This document shows positions 56,587 through 64,000 of a stretch of 64,000 nucleotides of DNA, piece after piece. The notes under the pieces are model-generated. The model was not told where the DNA came from and searched no databases. It worked only from the letters and a program-made list of their open reading frames with translations. Each line of letters begins with the position of its first letter. Positions within the stretch are counted from its first letter, which is position 1. The translations under genes were made by a program, and so were the position numbers. Source of the stretch: Hydrogenophaga sp. IBVHS2 (GTDB lineage Bacteria > Pseudomonadota > Gammaproteobacteria > Burkholderiales > Burkholderiaceae_C); NCBI RefSeq assembly GCF_002127215.1, contig NZ_NFUT01000002.1, positions 62,001 to 126,000 on the forward strand, read 5' to 3'.

Positions 56587-57042
56587 ATGAACCGCTCACG
56601 CCGCGTTGCCCTCCAGTCCACGGGCGCTTTTGCCACCCTCGTGTCGCTGGGTCTCATCACCCAGAGCCAGGCCCAGGCTGCCGTCAGCGCCGCCGGCTTC
56701 GAGGCCAAGAACCTGGCCGATGCCCTCAAGGCCATCGGCGGCACGCCGGCCACCAGCGACCAGGTCACCGTGGTGGCCCCCGACATCGCCGAGAACGGCG
56801 CCGTGGTGCCGGTGGGCGCGGTCAGCAAGCTGCCCAACACCACCGACATCATGATCGTGGTGGAGAAGAACCCCTCGCCCCTGGCGGCGGCCTTCACCAT
56901 CCCTGCCGGCACCAATGCCGATGTGCAGACCCGCATCAAGATGGGCCAGAGCTCCAACGTGATCGCCGTGGTCAAGGCCGACGGCAAGCTGTACTCGGCC
57001 ACCAAGGAAACCAAGGTCACCCTCGGCGGCTGCGGCGGCTGA
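56587..57042 (+). CDS. soxY: Sulfur carrier subunit SoxY
   Basis: Carries the sulfur intermediates covalently on a C-terminal Cys. The 151-residue protein ends in the swinging-arm motif TLGGCGG (Cys 149). A twin-Arg signal (MNRSRRVALQSTG) sends it to the periplasm, probably with SoxZ as a folded complex. It begins 120 bases after soxD; that gap has a TTGACC hexamer (56491-56496), so a separate promoter is possible but the -10 is poor. Confidence 0.96.
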   Translation: MNRSRRVALQSTGAFATLVSLGLITQSQAQAAVSAAGFEAKNLADALKAIGGTPATSDQVTVVAPDIAENGAVVPVGAVSKLPNTTDIMIVVEKNPSPLAAAFTIPAGTNADVQTRIKMGQSSNVIAVVKADGKLYSATKETKVTLGGCGG

Positions 57043-57093
57043 ACGCCCGCGTCCCGAGCCGATCCTTCCCACCGAACATCTCAGGAGATTCCC

Positions 57094-57405
57094 ATGGCAG
57101 ATCCGATGCGCATCCGCGCCGCCGTCGCCGGCGACGAAACCACCGTCCGCGTGCTCATGTCCCACATCATGGAGACCGGCACCCGCAAGGACGCGAACGG
57201 CGCCACCATCCCGGCGCACCACATCAAGGACGTGCAGGCCACCCACAACGGCAAGGTGGTCCTGCAGGCCCAGTTCAGCGGCGCTGTGGCCCAGAACCCC
57301 TTCCTGTCCTTCAAGTTCAAGGGCGGCGCCAAGGGCGACAAGGTCGTGGTCAAGTGGACCGACAACAAGGGCGACAGCCGCACCGACGAAGCGGTGATCA
57401 GCTGA
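57094..57405 (+). CDS. soxZ: SoxZ, partner of SoxY
   Basis: A 103-residue beta-sandwich protein without a signal peptide; it is exported as a complex with SoxY. Recognised by MRIRAAVAGDETTVRVLMSHIMETGTRKDANG at the start (segment shown in parts: RIRAAV, VRVLMSHIMETG) and DNKGDSRTDEAVI at the end. It has a CAGGAG ribosome site. Confidence 0.96.
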   Translation: MADPMRIRAAVAGDETTVRVLMSHIMETGTRKDANGATIPAHHIKDVQATHNGKVVLQAQFSGAVAQNPFLSFKFKGGAKGDKVVVKWTDNKGDSRTDEAVIS

Positions 57406-57412
57406 CCCCCCC

Positions 57413-57475
57413 GCCGCGCTGCGCGCGACCCCCCCAGGGGGGCGTCACCGGTGGGCCGGCGGAGCCGGACCCACG
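57413..57475 (+). repeat. REP-like double-hairpin element between soxZ and soxA
   Basis: A GC-rich intergenic element: a C7-A-G6 dyad (57429-57442), then GTGGGCCGGC-GGA-GCCGGACCCAC (57451-57474), with one bulged base. Elements of this form (a poly-C/poly-G hairpin followed by GGCCGGCGGAGCCGG) recur between genes in Comamonadaceae chromosomes, from memory. It could stabilise the upstream soxYZ mRNA or weaken read-through. Confidence 0.5.
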
Positions 57476-57541
57476 GTGACCCTGGATCCAGACACGCGGC
57501 TCGACGAAGCCTGTGGTCGAAGACATAGGAGGAGACATTCC

Positions 57542-58348
57542 ATGACACACACCATTCCCCGTGCCGCGCTGGCGCTCGCCGGTCTGCTGGCTGCTGCCGC
57601 TGCGCATGCCCAGTCGTCCACGGCCGAGGGCATCGCCAAGTACCGCGAGATGCTGCAGGACGGCAACCCGGCCGAGCTGTTCGAGATGAAGGGCGAGGAG
57701 CTCTGGAAGCAGAAGCGGGGCCCGAAGAACGCGTCGCTGGAGCAGTGCGATCTGGGCAAGGGCCCGGGCGTGATCGCCGGTGCTTTTGTCGAGCTGCCGC
57801 GCTACTTCAAGGACACCGGCCGCGTGCAGGACCTGGAGACCCGCCTGATCACCTGCATGGAAACGCTGCAGGGCTTCAAGGCCGACGAGATCATGCGCAC
57901 CCCGTTCGGTCGCGGCGAGATGGCCAACGTCACCGCCCTGGCCACCTATGTGGCCACCGCCTCGCGCGGCATGAAGTTCAACCTGCCGCAGAGCCATGCG
58001 CAGGAAAAGCTGATGTACGAGACCGGCAAGCGCCTGTTCTTCACGCGCGGCGGCACGCACGACTTCTCGTGCGCGTCCTGCCACGGCGCCGATGACAAGC
58101 GCATCCGCCTGCAGGACCTGCCCAACCTCACCAGGAACCCCGGCGACGGCATCGGCTTTGCCGCCTGGCCGGCCTACCGCGTGTCCAACTCCCAGATGTG
58201 GGGCATGCAGTTGCGCCTGAACGACTGCTTCCGCCAGATGCGCTGGCCCGAGCCCAAGTTCGGCAGCGACGCCACCCTGGCCCTGTCGGTCTACATGGGC
58301 GTGAACGCCAAGTCGGCCGAGTCCATCGTGCCTGCCATCAAGCGCTGA
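57542..58348 (+). CDS. soxA: Cytochrome c subunit SoxA
   Basis: With SoxX it links thiosulfate to the SoxY Cys by oxidation. The 268-residue periplasmic protein has a signal peptide ending AHAQ (residue 24) and one heme motif CASCH (Cys 177/180, His 181). The N-terminal domain keeps paired Cys (EQCDLGKG and LITCMETL) but no CXXCH, so this is the monoheme form of SoxA. The active-site persulfurated Cys expected near the C-terminus is probably that in LRLNDCFRQMRWP. The start at 57542 has an AGGAGG-type ribosome site. Confidence 0.94.
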   Translation: MTHTIPRAALALAGLLAAAAAHAQSSTAEGIAKYREMLQDGNPAELFEMKGEELWKQKRGPKNASLEQCDLGKGPGVIAGAFVELPRYFKDTGRVQDLETRLITCMETLQGFKADEIMRTPFGRGEMANVTALATYVATASRGMKFNLPQSHAQEKLMYETGKRLFFTRGGTHDFSCASCHGADDKRIRLQDLPNLTRNPGDGIGFAAWPAYRVSNSQMWGMQLRLNDCFRQMRWPEPKFGSDATLALSVYMGVNAKSAESIVPAIKR

Positions 58349-58360
58349 AGGGATATCCAG

Positions 58361-59008
58361 ATGACTCCATTCGCCATCGTAGCCGTGATCGTGGCGGCCG
58401 TTGCAGCGACTACCCAGGTCGGTCAACCTTCTCCCGCCGAAGTCGAGAAGGCCTCCGCCACCATGCTGCAGCAGTCCTTCCAGGCGCGCGGCATTGCCAC
58501 CCTCGACCGCCTCGATCAGGACCAGGCCAACGCAGCCTGTGCGACCGCCGAGATCGAAGGCAAGCCGCTGGACGAGAAGCTGGCCAAGGCCATCGAAGAC
58601 GCCAACATGAAGACGGTCAAATGGCCGTCGGACGGCCAGTTCCTGGGCGACTGGAAGCAGGGCGAGGCCATTGCCCAGAGCGGCCGCGGCCTTACCTGGA
58701 CCGACAAGGCCGGCGATGCCAACGGCGGCAACTGCTACAACTGCCACCAGATCAGCAAGGAAGAGATTTCCTTCGGCACCCTGGGGCCCAGCCTGTACCA
58801 GTACGGCAAGCTGCGCGGCGTGACCGACCCGAACAGCCCCGCCGCCCGGCCGATGCTGGAGTACACCTGGGGCAAGCTGTGGAACGCGCGTGCCTACAAC
58901 GCCTGCTCGCAGATGCCGCGCGTGGGCCACAAGGGCATCCTGACCGAAGCCCAGCTGCGCCACGTGATGGCCCTGCTGCTCGACCCGGCATCGCCCGTCA
59001 ATCGCTGA
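58361..59008 (+). CDS. soxX: Cytochrome c subunit SoxX
   Basis: Monoheme partner of SoxA. The 215-residue protein has heme motif CYNCH (Cys 125/128, His 129). An N-terminal hydrophobic stretch (FAIVAVIVAAVAATT) acts as signal peptide. An extra N-terminal helical domain of about 80 residues comes before the cytochrome fold, as in larger SoxX proteins. The C-terminal TWGKLWNARAYNACSQMPR is typical. It lies 12 bases after soxA and is followed by a terminator. Confidence 0.94.
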   Translation: MTPFAIVAVIVAAVAATTQVGQPSPAEVEKASATMLQQSFQARGIATLDRLDQDQANAACATAEIEGKPLDEKLAKAIEDANMKTVKWPSDGQFLGDWKQGEAIAQSGRGLTWTDKAGDANGGNCYNCHQISKEEISFGTLGPSLYQYGKLRGVTDPNSPAARPMLEYTWGKLWNARAYNACSQMPRVGHKGILTEAQLRHVMALLLDPASPVNR

Positions 59009-59017
59009 TCGCCCCTG

Positions 59018-59048
59018 GCCCCGGAAGCCCAAGGCGCCCGGGGCTTTT
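59018..59048 (+). terminator. Rho-independent terminator between soxX and soxB
   Basis: GCCCCGG (59018-59024) pairs with CCGGGGC (59038-59044) across a 13-base loop, followed by TTTTCT. It would end or attenuate the soxAX transcript before soxB. The AT-rich bases after it (GTAAATATCAGTCATCAGTTATCAAG) are a plausible soxB promoter and leader. Confidence 0.75.
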
Positions 59049-59090
59049 CTCCGTCGTAAATATCAGTCATCAGTTATCAAGAAGGCCCCC

Positions 59091-60812
59091 ATGAGCTTGA
59101 GCCGCCGCGAATTCCTGCAGATGCTGGCCGTGGCCAGCGCCACCGGCATGGCGCTGGATCACCACGACGTGCTGGCCGCGACCCCGGGTGCCGGCGAACG
59201 GCTGTACGACGTGCCGACCTTCGGCAACGTGAGCTTCCTGCACTTCACCGACTGCCACGCGCAGCTCACGCCCATCCACTTCCGCGAACCCAGCGTGAAC
59301 CTGGGCGTGGCCGAAGCGGTGGGTCGCCCGCCGCACCTGGTGGGCGAGAAGCTGCTCAAGCACTTCAACATCCGGCCCGGCACCGCCAGTGCCCATGCCT
59401 TCAGCTACCTGGACTTCACCCAGGCGGCGCGCACCTACGGCAAGGTGGGCGGCTTTGCCCACCTGGCGACCCTGATCCGGCAGATGCGCGCCAGCCGGCC
59501 GCACGCGCTGCTGCTGGATGGCGGCGACACCTGGCAGGGTTCGGCCACCTCGTTGTGGACCAACGCCCAGGACATGGTGGACGCCTGCAAGCTGCTGGGC
59601 GTGGACATGATGACCTCGCACTGGGAGCACACCTTCGGGGCGAAGCGGGTGCAGGAGATCGTCGAGAAGGATCTCAAGGGCCACATGGAATTCCTGGCCC
59701 AGAACATCAAGACCACCGACTTCGAGGACCTCGTCTTCAAGCCCTACGCGCTGCGCGAGATGAACGGTGTGAAGGTGGCGGTCATCGGCCAGGCCTTCCC
59801 CTACACCCCGATCGCCAACCCCCGCTACATGGTGCCCGACTGGACCTTCGGCATCCAGGACGAACACCTGCAGAAGATGGTCGACCTGGCCCGGGGCGAG
59901 GGTGCGCAGGTGGTGGTGGTGCTCTCGCACAACGGCATGGACGTGGACATCAAGATGGCCTCGCGCGTGCGCGGCGTCGACGCCATCCTGGGTGGCCACA
60001 CCCACGACGGCATGCCGGCTCCGGTGGTGGTGCGCAACGGCGGCGGGCAGACCCTGGTGACCAACGCCGGCTCCAACAGCAAGTTCCTGGGTGTGCTCGA
60101 CTTCGACGTGCGCGGCGGCCGCGTGCAGGGTTACCAGTACCGCCTGCTGCCCGTCTTCAGCAACCTGCTCAAGGCCGACCCCACCATGCAGGCCTTCATC
60201 GATGGCGTGCGGGCCCCCTTCAAGGCCCGGCTGGACGAGAAGCTCGCCGTCACCGAAGACCTGCTCTACCGCCGCGGCAACTTCAATGGTTCGTGGGATC
60301 AGGTCATCTGCGACGCCCTGATGCAGAACAAGGGCGCCGAGATCGCCTTCTCGCCTGGCGTGCGCTGGGGCACCTCGCTGCTGCCGGGCGACGTCATCAC
60401 CTACGAACGCCTGATGGACCAGGTGGCACTGACCTATCCGGCCACCACGCTCAACGAGTTCAGCGGCGAACAGATCAAGACCATCATGGAAGATGTGGCC
60501 GACAACATCTTCAACCCCGACCCCTACTACCAGCAGGGCGGCGACATGGTGCGCGTGGGCGGCATGACCTACACCATCCGGCCCACCGCCCCCATGGGCC
60601 AGCGCATCCACAACATGATGCTCAAGGGCAAGCCCATCGAGGCCGGCAAGAAGTACAAGGTGGCCGGCTGGGCCTCGGTGCAGGAAGGCGCCCAGGGCGA
60701 GCCCATCTGGGACGTGGTGGCCGGCTACCTGCGCGACAAGAAAGTGGTCAAGGGCGTGCGCATCAACAGCCCGCGCATCGACGGCATGAAGGGCAATCCG
60801 GGTCTGGCATGA
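59091..60812 (+). CDS. soxB: Thiosulfohydrolase SoxB
   Basis: Hydrolyses the terminal sulfone from SoxY-bound thiosulfate to release sulfate. The 573-residue dimanganese 5'-nucleotidase-like protein has a Tat signal (MSLSRREFLQMLAVASATG). Metal-site segments are LHFTDCHAQLTPIHFREP, LLLDGGDTWQGSATSLW, SHWEHTFG, LSHNGMDVDIKM and GGHTHDGMP. The C-terminal domain ends SPRIDGMKGNPGLA. It is the standard marker gene for Sox thiosulfate oxidation and closes the cluster. Confidence 0.97.
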   Translation: MSLSRREFLQMLAVASATGMALDHHDVLAATPGAGERLYDVPTFGNVSFLHFTDCHAQLTPIHFREPSVNLGVAEAVGRPPHLVGEKLLKHFNIRPGTASAHAFSYLDFTQAARTYGKVGGFAHLATLIRQMRASRPHALLLDGGDTWQGSATSLWTNAQDMVDACKLLGVDMMTSHWEHTFGAKRVQEIVEKDLKGHMEFLAQNIKTTDFEDLVFKPYALREMNGVKVAVIGQAFPYTPIANPRYMVPDWTFGIQDEHLQKMVDLARGEGAQVVVVLSHNGMDVDIKMASRVRGVDAILGGHTHDGMPAPVVVRNGGGQTLVTNAGSNSKFLGVLDFDVRGGRVQGYQYRLLPVFSNLLKADPTMQAFIDGVRAPFKARLDEKLAVTEDLLYRRGNFNGSWDQVICDALMQNKGAEIAFSPGVRWGTSLLPGDVITYERLMDQVALTYPATTLNEFSGEQIKTIMEDVADNIFNPDPYYQQGGDMVRVGGMTYTIRPTAPMGQRIHNMMLKGKPIEAGKKYKVAGWASVQEGAQGEPIWDVVAGYLRDKKVVKGVRINSPRIDGMKGNPGLA

Positions 60813-60847
60813 CAAAGCCCGCCGGCCTTGTGGGCGGGCGGGCTTTG
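60813..60847. terminator. Hairpin terminator after soxB, shared with converging porin gene
   Basis: Perfect 11-bp stem CAAAGCCCGCC / GGCGGGCTTTG with a 13-base loop, directly after the soxB stop. The T-runs on both sides are short (TTT), so it may be a weak bidirectional terminator between soxB and the opposing porin gene. Confidence 0.7.
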
Positions 60848-60888
60848 CCTTGAAGTGCCCGCATATGGCGGGCCGCTTCAAGCCTTCA

Positions 60889-61962
60889 TCAGAAGGTGTG
60901 GATCAGACCCAGGGCGTAGATGTCGCGCTGGCGAAGCTTGGTGCCGGCCGCGTCCTTGATGTCGCCGTTGGTCAGGGCTGCGTAGGCACGGGTGCGCTTG
61001 GACAGCGAGTAGGTGACGCCGGCCGAGAAGGCGCTGCCTTTTTCGAAGGTGGCACCCGCCTGCTTGGCCTTGGCTGTGCTGTAACCCACCGAGAAGTCGA
61101 ATGCACTGACCGGTACGTTCACACCGACGCTGTAGGTGTTGGACTTGCGATCGGTCTGGTTCTTGGCCTGGTTCCAGCCACCGGACACGCGGAACGAGCC
61201 GAAGTTGTAAGCGGCAGCCAGGGTGTTGTACTCAATGGTGGTATCCACCAGTGTGGCGTTGATGTTCTTGTTCTCCTGGTAGCCGTAGCCGACGTCCAGG
61301 TCACCGGCCTTGTAGCGCAGGTTGAATGCCGTGATGTCGGTCTTCGCAGGTTTCGTGGCCTCTCCGAAGCCGTAGCTCGCGCCGAAGGTGAAGCCGCTGA
61401 ACGACGGCGACTCGTAGCGGATCTGGTTGCTGGCCCGGTCGCCGTAGTCGGGCAGCGCGTTGGTGGCACCCGTGCCGCCGCCCACGCCGAAGACTGCCGG
61501 AACGGCACTGTTTGCATCAGCTCCCAGAATGGTTTCGGTGGAGGCCAGCTGACCCGAATCCCACAGGTTGCTGCTGGTGCTCAGATCGCGGATGTCGTCG
61601 AACGAGGTGTCATGCCGACCCAGTTTGATGGTGCCGAAGCCACCGGACAGGCCGACCACGGCAGCGCGGTTGCCCAAGGTGGTGGCACCCGGGGCATCCG
61701 GCGTCAGGCCGGTCTCGATGATGAACAGCGCGCTCAGCCCACCACCCAGGTCTTCGGTGCCGCGGAAACCGAGGCGGCTGGTGGTGATGTTGTTCGAGAA
61801 CATCTGGTCCACGCTCGCCGGGCCGACGCCGGCAGCCACCGGACCCACCTTGGCCGAGCCGATGGAGGCGTCCAGACGGCCGTAAACCGTGACCGACGAT
61901 TGCGCCATCGCGGCGCCCGACAGGGCCATGGCGGCCACTGCAATCAGTTGCTTGCTGTTCAT
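60889..61962 (-). CDS. Gram-negative general porin (trimeric), copy 1
   Basis: A 357-residue outer-membrane porin of the betaproteobacterial OmpC-like (Porin_4) family. It has a signal peptide (MNSKQLIAVAAMALSGAAMA), then QSSVTVYGRLDASIGSAKVG, SRLGFRGTEDLGGGLSALF, the loop-3 region FGTIKLGRHDTSFDDIRDL, and a final strand with C-terminal Phe (YALGLIHTF). It passes small anions or solutes passively. It is a paralogue of the next porin upstream and lies behind it on the same strand. Confidence 0.95.
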   Translation of the reverse strand: MNSKQLIAVAAMALSGAAMAQSSVTVYGRLDASIGSAKVGPVAAGVGPASVDQMFSNNITTSRLGFRGTEDLGGGLSALFIIETGLTPDAPGATTLGNRAAVVGLSGGFGTIKLGRHDTSFDDIRDLSTSSNLWDSGQLASTETILGADANSAVPAVFGVGGGTGATNALPDYGDRASNQIRYESPSFSGFTFGASYGFGEATKPAKTDITAFNLRYKAGDLDVGYGYQENKNINATLVDTTIEYNTLAAAYNFGSFRVSGGWNQAKNQTDRKSNTYSVGVNVPVSAFDFSVGYSTAKAKQAGATFEKGSAFSAGVTYSLSKRTRAYAALTNGDIKDAAGTKLRQRDIYALGLIHTF

Positions 61963-62119
61963 TACCGGAGATCTCCAGGGGTTGTGTCATGCCGGTCGGC
62001 ATGCATGCACCACAGGCACCGTGCCTGCGGCCGCCGCAGTATCGAAACCCCCGAATGCGGGTACCTTGCCGGGTACTGTGAGTTTTTGGTGTCCGCGCAA
62101 CACCCTTGGTCGGCGCAAG

Positions 62120-62153
62120 AAAAAAGCCCCCCGGCCTTGCGACCGGAGGGCTT
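62120..62153 (-). terminator. Rho-independent terminator between the two porin genes
   Basis: On the minus strand, GAAGCCCTCCGG and CCGGGGGGCTT pair around a loop of about eight bases and are followed by TTTTTT. It lies 40 bases after the copy 2 porin stop, so the two porins are separate transcription units. Confidence 0.88.
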
Positions 62154-62192
62154 CAACGAACCTGGGAGAACCGGAATTCCGGTCGGTCAGGA

Positions 62193-63224
62193 TCAGAAGG
62201 TGTGTGCCACGCCGACGGCGTAGATGTCGCGCTGGCGAGTCTTCACGCCGGCGGCGTTCTCGATATCGCCATTGGTCAGCAGCGCGTACAGGCGGGTGCG
62301 CTTAGACAGCGAGTAGGTCACGCCAGCTGAGAAGGCATCACCCTTCTCGAAGGTGCCTGCGGGACGCTTGGCTTTGGAGGTGCTGTAGCCCACCGAGAAG
62401 TCCAGTGCGTCGACCGGCACGTTCACACCGACGGTGTAGGTGTCGGCCTTGGTGGGGGTTGCGCCTTTGTTCTTGGCCTGGTTCCAGCCGCCGGAAACGC
62501 GGAAGGCGCCAAAGTTGTAGGCAGCAGCCAGGGTGTTGTACTCGATGTTGCTGGCCAGAGCGGTGTTGTCCTTGTTCTCCTGGTAGCCGTAGCCGACGTC
62601 CAGGTTGCCGGCCTTGTAGCGCAGGTTGAACGCGGTACGGTCCTGCTTGGTCGGTGCAGCAACTTCGTCGAAGGCGTAGCTGACGCCAGCCGAGAAGCCG
62701 CCGAAGGTCGGCGACTCGTAACGGATCTGGTTGCTGGCGCGGTCGCCGTAATCAGCCAGGTTGCCCACGCCAGCGAAGCCGGTGGTGCCCACGATGGTCT
62801 CGGTGGAGGCGAAGTTGGTGGAGTCCCACAGGTTGCTGCTGACCATCAGGTCGCGGATGTCGTCGAACGAGGTGTCGTGACGGCCCAGCTTGATGGTGCC
62901 GAAGCCGCCGGACAGGCCGACGAAGGCAGCGCGGTCACCCAGGCTGGAGGCGACGGGGCTGTCGACGCCAACGCTGGTCTCGATCGCGAAGATGGCCTTC
63001 AGGCCACCGCCCAGGTCTTCCGTGCCACGGAAGCCCAGGCGGCTGCTGGTCAGGCTGCTGTTGAACAGCTGGGTGTTGCTGGCGGGGCCCACACCGTTGG
63101 TGATGTTGCCGACCTTGCCGGAACCCACCGATGCGTCCAGACGGCCGTAAACGGTGACGGAAGATTGCGCCATGGCGGCGCCGGAAGCGGCCAGAACGGC
63201 CAGAGCAATCAGGCTCTTTTTCAT
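62193..63224 (-). CDS. Gram-negative general porin (trimeric), copy 2
   Basis: A 343-residue porin closely related to copy 1. Signal peptide MKKSLIALAVLAASGAAMA, then SSVTVYGRLDASVGSGKVG, SRLGFRGTEDLGGGLKAIF, FGTIKLGRHDTSFDDIRDL and the C-terminal strand ending VGVAHTF. Differences from copy 1 are mainly in outer loops (after SNLWDS and around the DYGDRASNQIRYESP segment), as expected for a tandem duplication with altered pores. An own leader of about 200 bases precedes it. Confidence 0.95.
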   Translation of the reverse strand: MKKSLIALAVLAASGAAMAQSSVTVYGRLDASVGSGKVGNITNGVGPASNTQLFNSSLTSSRLGFRGTEDLGGGLKAIFAIETSVGVDSPVASSLGDRAAFVGLSGGFGTIKLGRHDTSFDDIRDLMVSSNLWDSTNFASTETIVGTTGFAGVGNLADYGDRASNQIRYESPTFGGFSAGVSYAFDEVAAPTKQDRTAFNLRYKAGNLDVGYGYQENKDNTALASNIEYNTLAAAYNFGAFRVSGGWNQAKNKGATPTKADTYTVGVNVPVDALDFSVGYSTSKAKRPAGTFEKGDAFSAGVTYSLSKRTRLYALLTNGDIENAAGVKTRQRDIYAVGVAHTF

Positions 63225-63448
63225 GAGGATGTGACTCCGTGTGGAATGAGGTCAAGGCCGCGGGGCCTTCGTCTCCTGCACCGTGCAGGGGGACGGGAGT
63301 ATTTTCCCCAATCACGTGGGACATTTTGTCGTTATGGAAAAAATAGCCGGGGTATTCACTGATTTACGACACCCCTCATGCCTCGGGCTTCTTTTCATAT
63401 GTCTGACACATTGGTTCGGCCCCTGAACCCCCGCTCGAAAGCCCATCC

Positions 63449-63850
63449 ATGAACCGCTGCAGCACCATCGAACTGCGCGACCTGCGCATCAACGCCGACA
63501 TCGGCACCTATGGTCCGCACGACACCGTGCCCGACCACCACTGGCTCGACCTCACGCTGCACATCCGGCCCGATCTGGTGCTGATCGATGCCGACGGCAT
63601 GGAGCGGGTGTTCGATTACGACCCGCTGGTGGTCGAGATCGATCGCCTGGCGGGGGATGGCCAATACGACACCCAGGAGCGCCTCATGACCCGCATCGTG
63701 CAGGCCTGCGCTGCCTACCCGGATGTGCTGGCGCTGGAGATCGGCCTGCGCAAGACGCCGGTGCGCGCCGGCTTGGGGTCGCTCGGCGTGCGCCTACGGC
63801 TGGATGCGGCGGGGCTGGCCGCATGGCGACCCCAGGTGTCCCGTGCCTGA
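63449..63850 (+). CDS. folB: Dihydroneopterin aldolase family protein
   Basis: Cleaves dihydroneopterin to hydroxymethyl-dihydropterin and glycolaldehyde in folate synthesis. The 133-residue T-fold protein has IELRDLRINADIGTYGPHDTVPDHHWLDLTLHI, FDYDPLVVEIDRLA and LEIGLRKTPVRAGLGSLGVRL (cited in parts). It is a single gene divergent from the porin gene. Proteins of this type include FolB and FolX, so activity on the triphosphate cannot be excluded. Confidence 0.85.
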   Translation: MNRCSTIELRDLRINADIGTYGPHDTVPDHHWLDLTLHIRPDLVLIDADGMERVFDYDPLVVEIDRLAGDGQYDTQERLMTRIVQACAAYPDVLALEIGLRKTPVRAGLGSLGVRLRLDAAGLAAWRPQVSRA

Positions 63851-63860
63851 GGGCGCCGGC

Positions 63861-64000
63861 TCATTTGTAGTGGGCGCGCTGGTCCGAGAAGCGTCGCACC
63901 CGGCGCCGCCAGGCCCGGTAGCTGCCCGGCGCCAGTTCGCGGCGCATCAGCGCCTTCACCTGGTCTTCGTTCAGACCGTGCTGGGCACGGATCTGCTCGA
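63861..64000 (-). CDS. C-terminal end of TIGR03643/DUF2805-like small protein (partial)
   Basis: The last 45 residues of a gene that begins outside the right edge. The visible part is EQIRAQHGLNEDQVKALMRR followed by ELAPGSYRAWRRRVRRFSDQRAHYK and a TGA stop. The helix-turn-helix-like QHGLNEDQVKALMRREL and the following S(Y/F)..WR..V match a small conserved family of unknown function (TIGR03643/DUF2805, from memory). The rest is needed to confirm. Confidence 0.5.
   Translation of the reverse strand, partial: EQIRAQHGLNEDQVKALMRRELAPGSYRAWRRRVRRFSDQRAHYK

Overview
The window is GC-rich bacterial chromosome with no mobile elements, CRISPR array, tRNA or rRNA that I could find. Gene content and order (rne divergent from rluC, a thiC-thiO-thiS-thiG-thiDE operon, Gram-negative trimeric porins, red-type RuBisCO with CbbX, soxCDYZAXB) point to a betaproteobacterium of the order Burkholderiales, most like a Comamonadaceae-type facultative chemolithoautotroph that oxidises reduced sulfur. 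I cannot name the genus from sequence alone.

Layout. 1-4.3 kb: RNase E (C-terminus outside the window), its long leader, RluC and an H-NS-like protein. 4.3-11.5 kb: acyl-CoA ligase, serine esterase, a predicted membrane protease, an EamA exporter divergent from an Lrp-type regulator, glycerate kinase, and a radical SAM gene behind a near-perfect LexA box. 11.5-18.4 kb: an isolated type III chaperone-like gene, then the thiamine operon read leftwards from a TPP riboswitch and ending in a small two-domain gene. 18.4-26.2 kb: a PepSY/two-component operon divergent from a Fur-box-preceded siderophore receptor and a PiuC dioxygenase, then a hybrid sensor kinase. 26.4-32.5 kb: a complete BMP-type nucleoside ABC importer followed by guanine deaminase, which reads as purine scavenging. 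32.6-40.5 kb: a second chaperone-like gene with a 64-residue partner, cyanide-insensitive quinol oxidase genes with a MarR/GbsR-type regulator and a perfect 12-6-12 inverted repeat, dcd, a desaturase, RhlE and ApaH. 40.5-44.7 kb: a CNNM/CorC-type protein, a poorly described three-gene surface-protein module, and slyX.

44.8-60.8 kb is the metabolic core. cbbY, cbbR and cbbLSXFPZ supply CO2 fixation, RuBisCO maintenance and phosphoglycolate removal. A flavocytochrome c pair and soxCDYZAXB supply electrons from sulfide and thiosulfate. The two blocks meet tail to tail at 52255/52257 with one base between the stop codons, so energy and carbon genes for lithoautotrophy sit together. The window ends with two tandem porins, folB and the end of a small conserved gene.

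The best candidate for something undescribed is at 41.8-44.5 kb. Two predicted exported proteins with similar Ser/Gly/Lys-rich tails flank a DUF6502-type gene. The divergent control region holds three 17-bp palindromes (GTGGG-N7-CCCAC) spaced 30 and 29 bp apart, which places them on one face of the helix.
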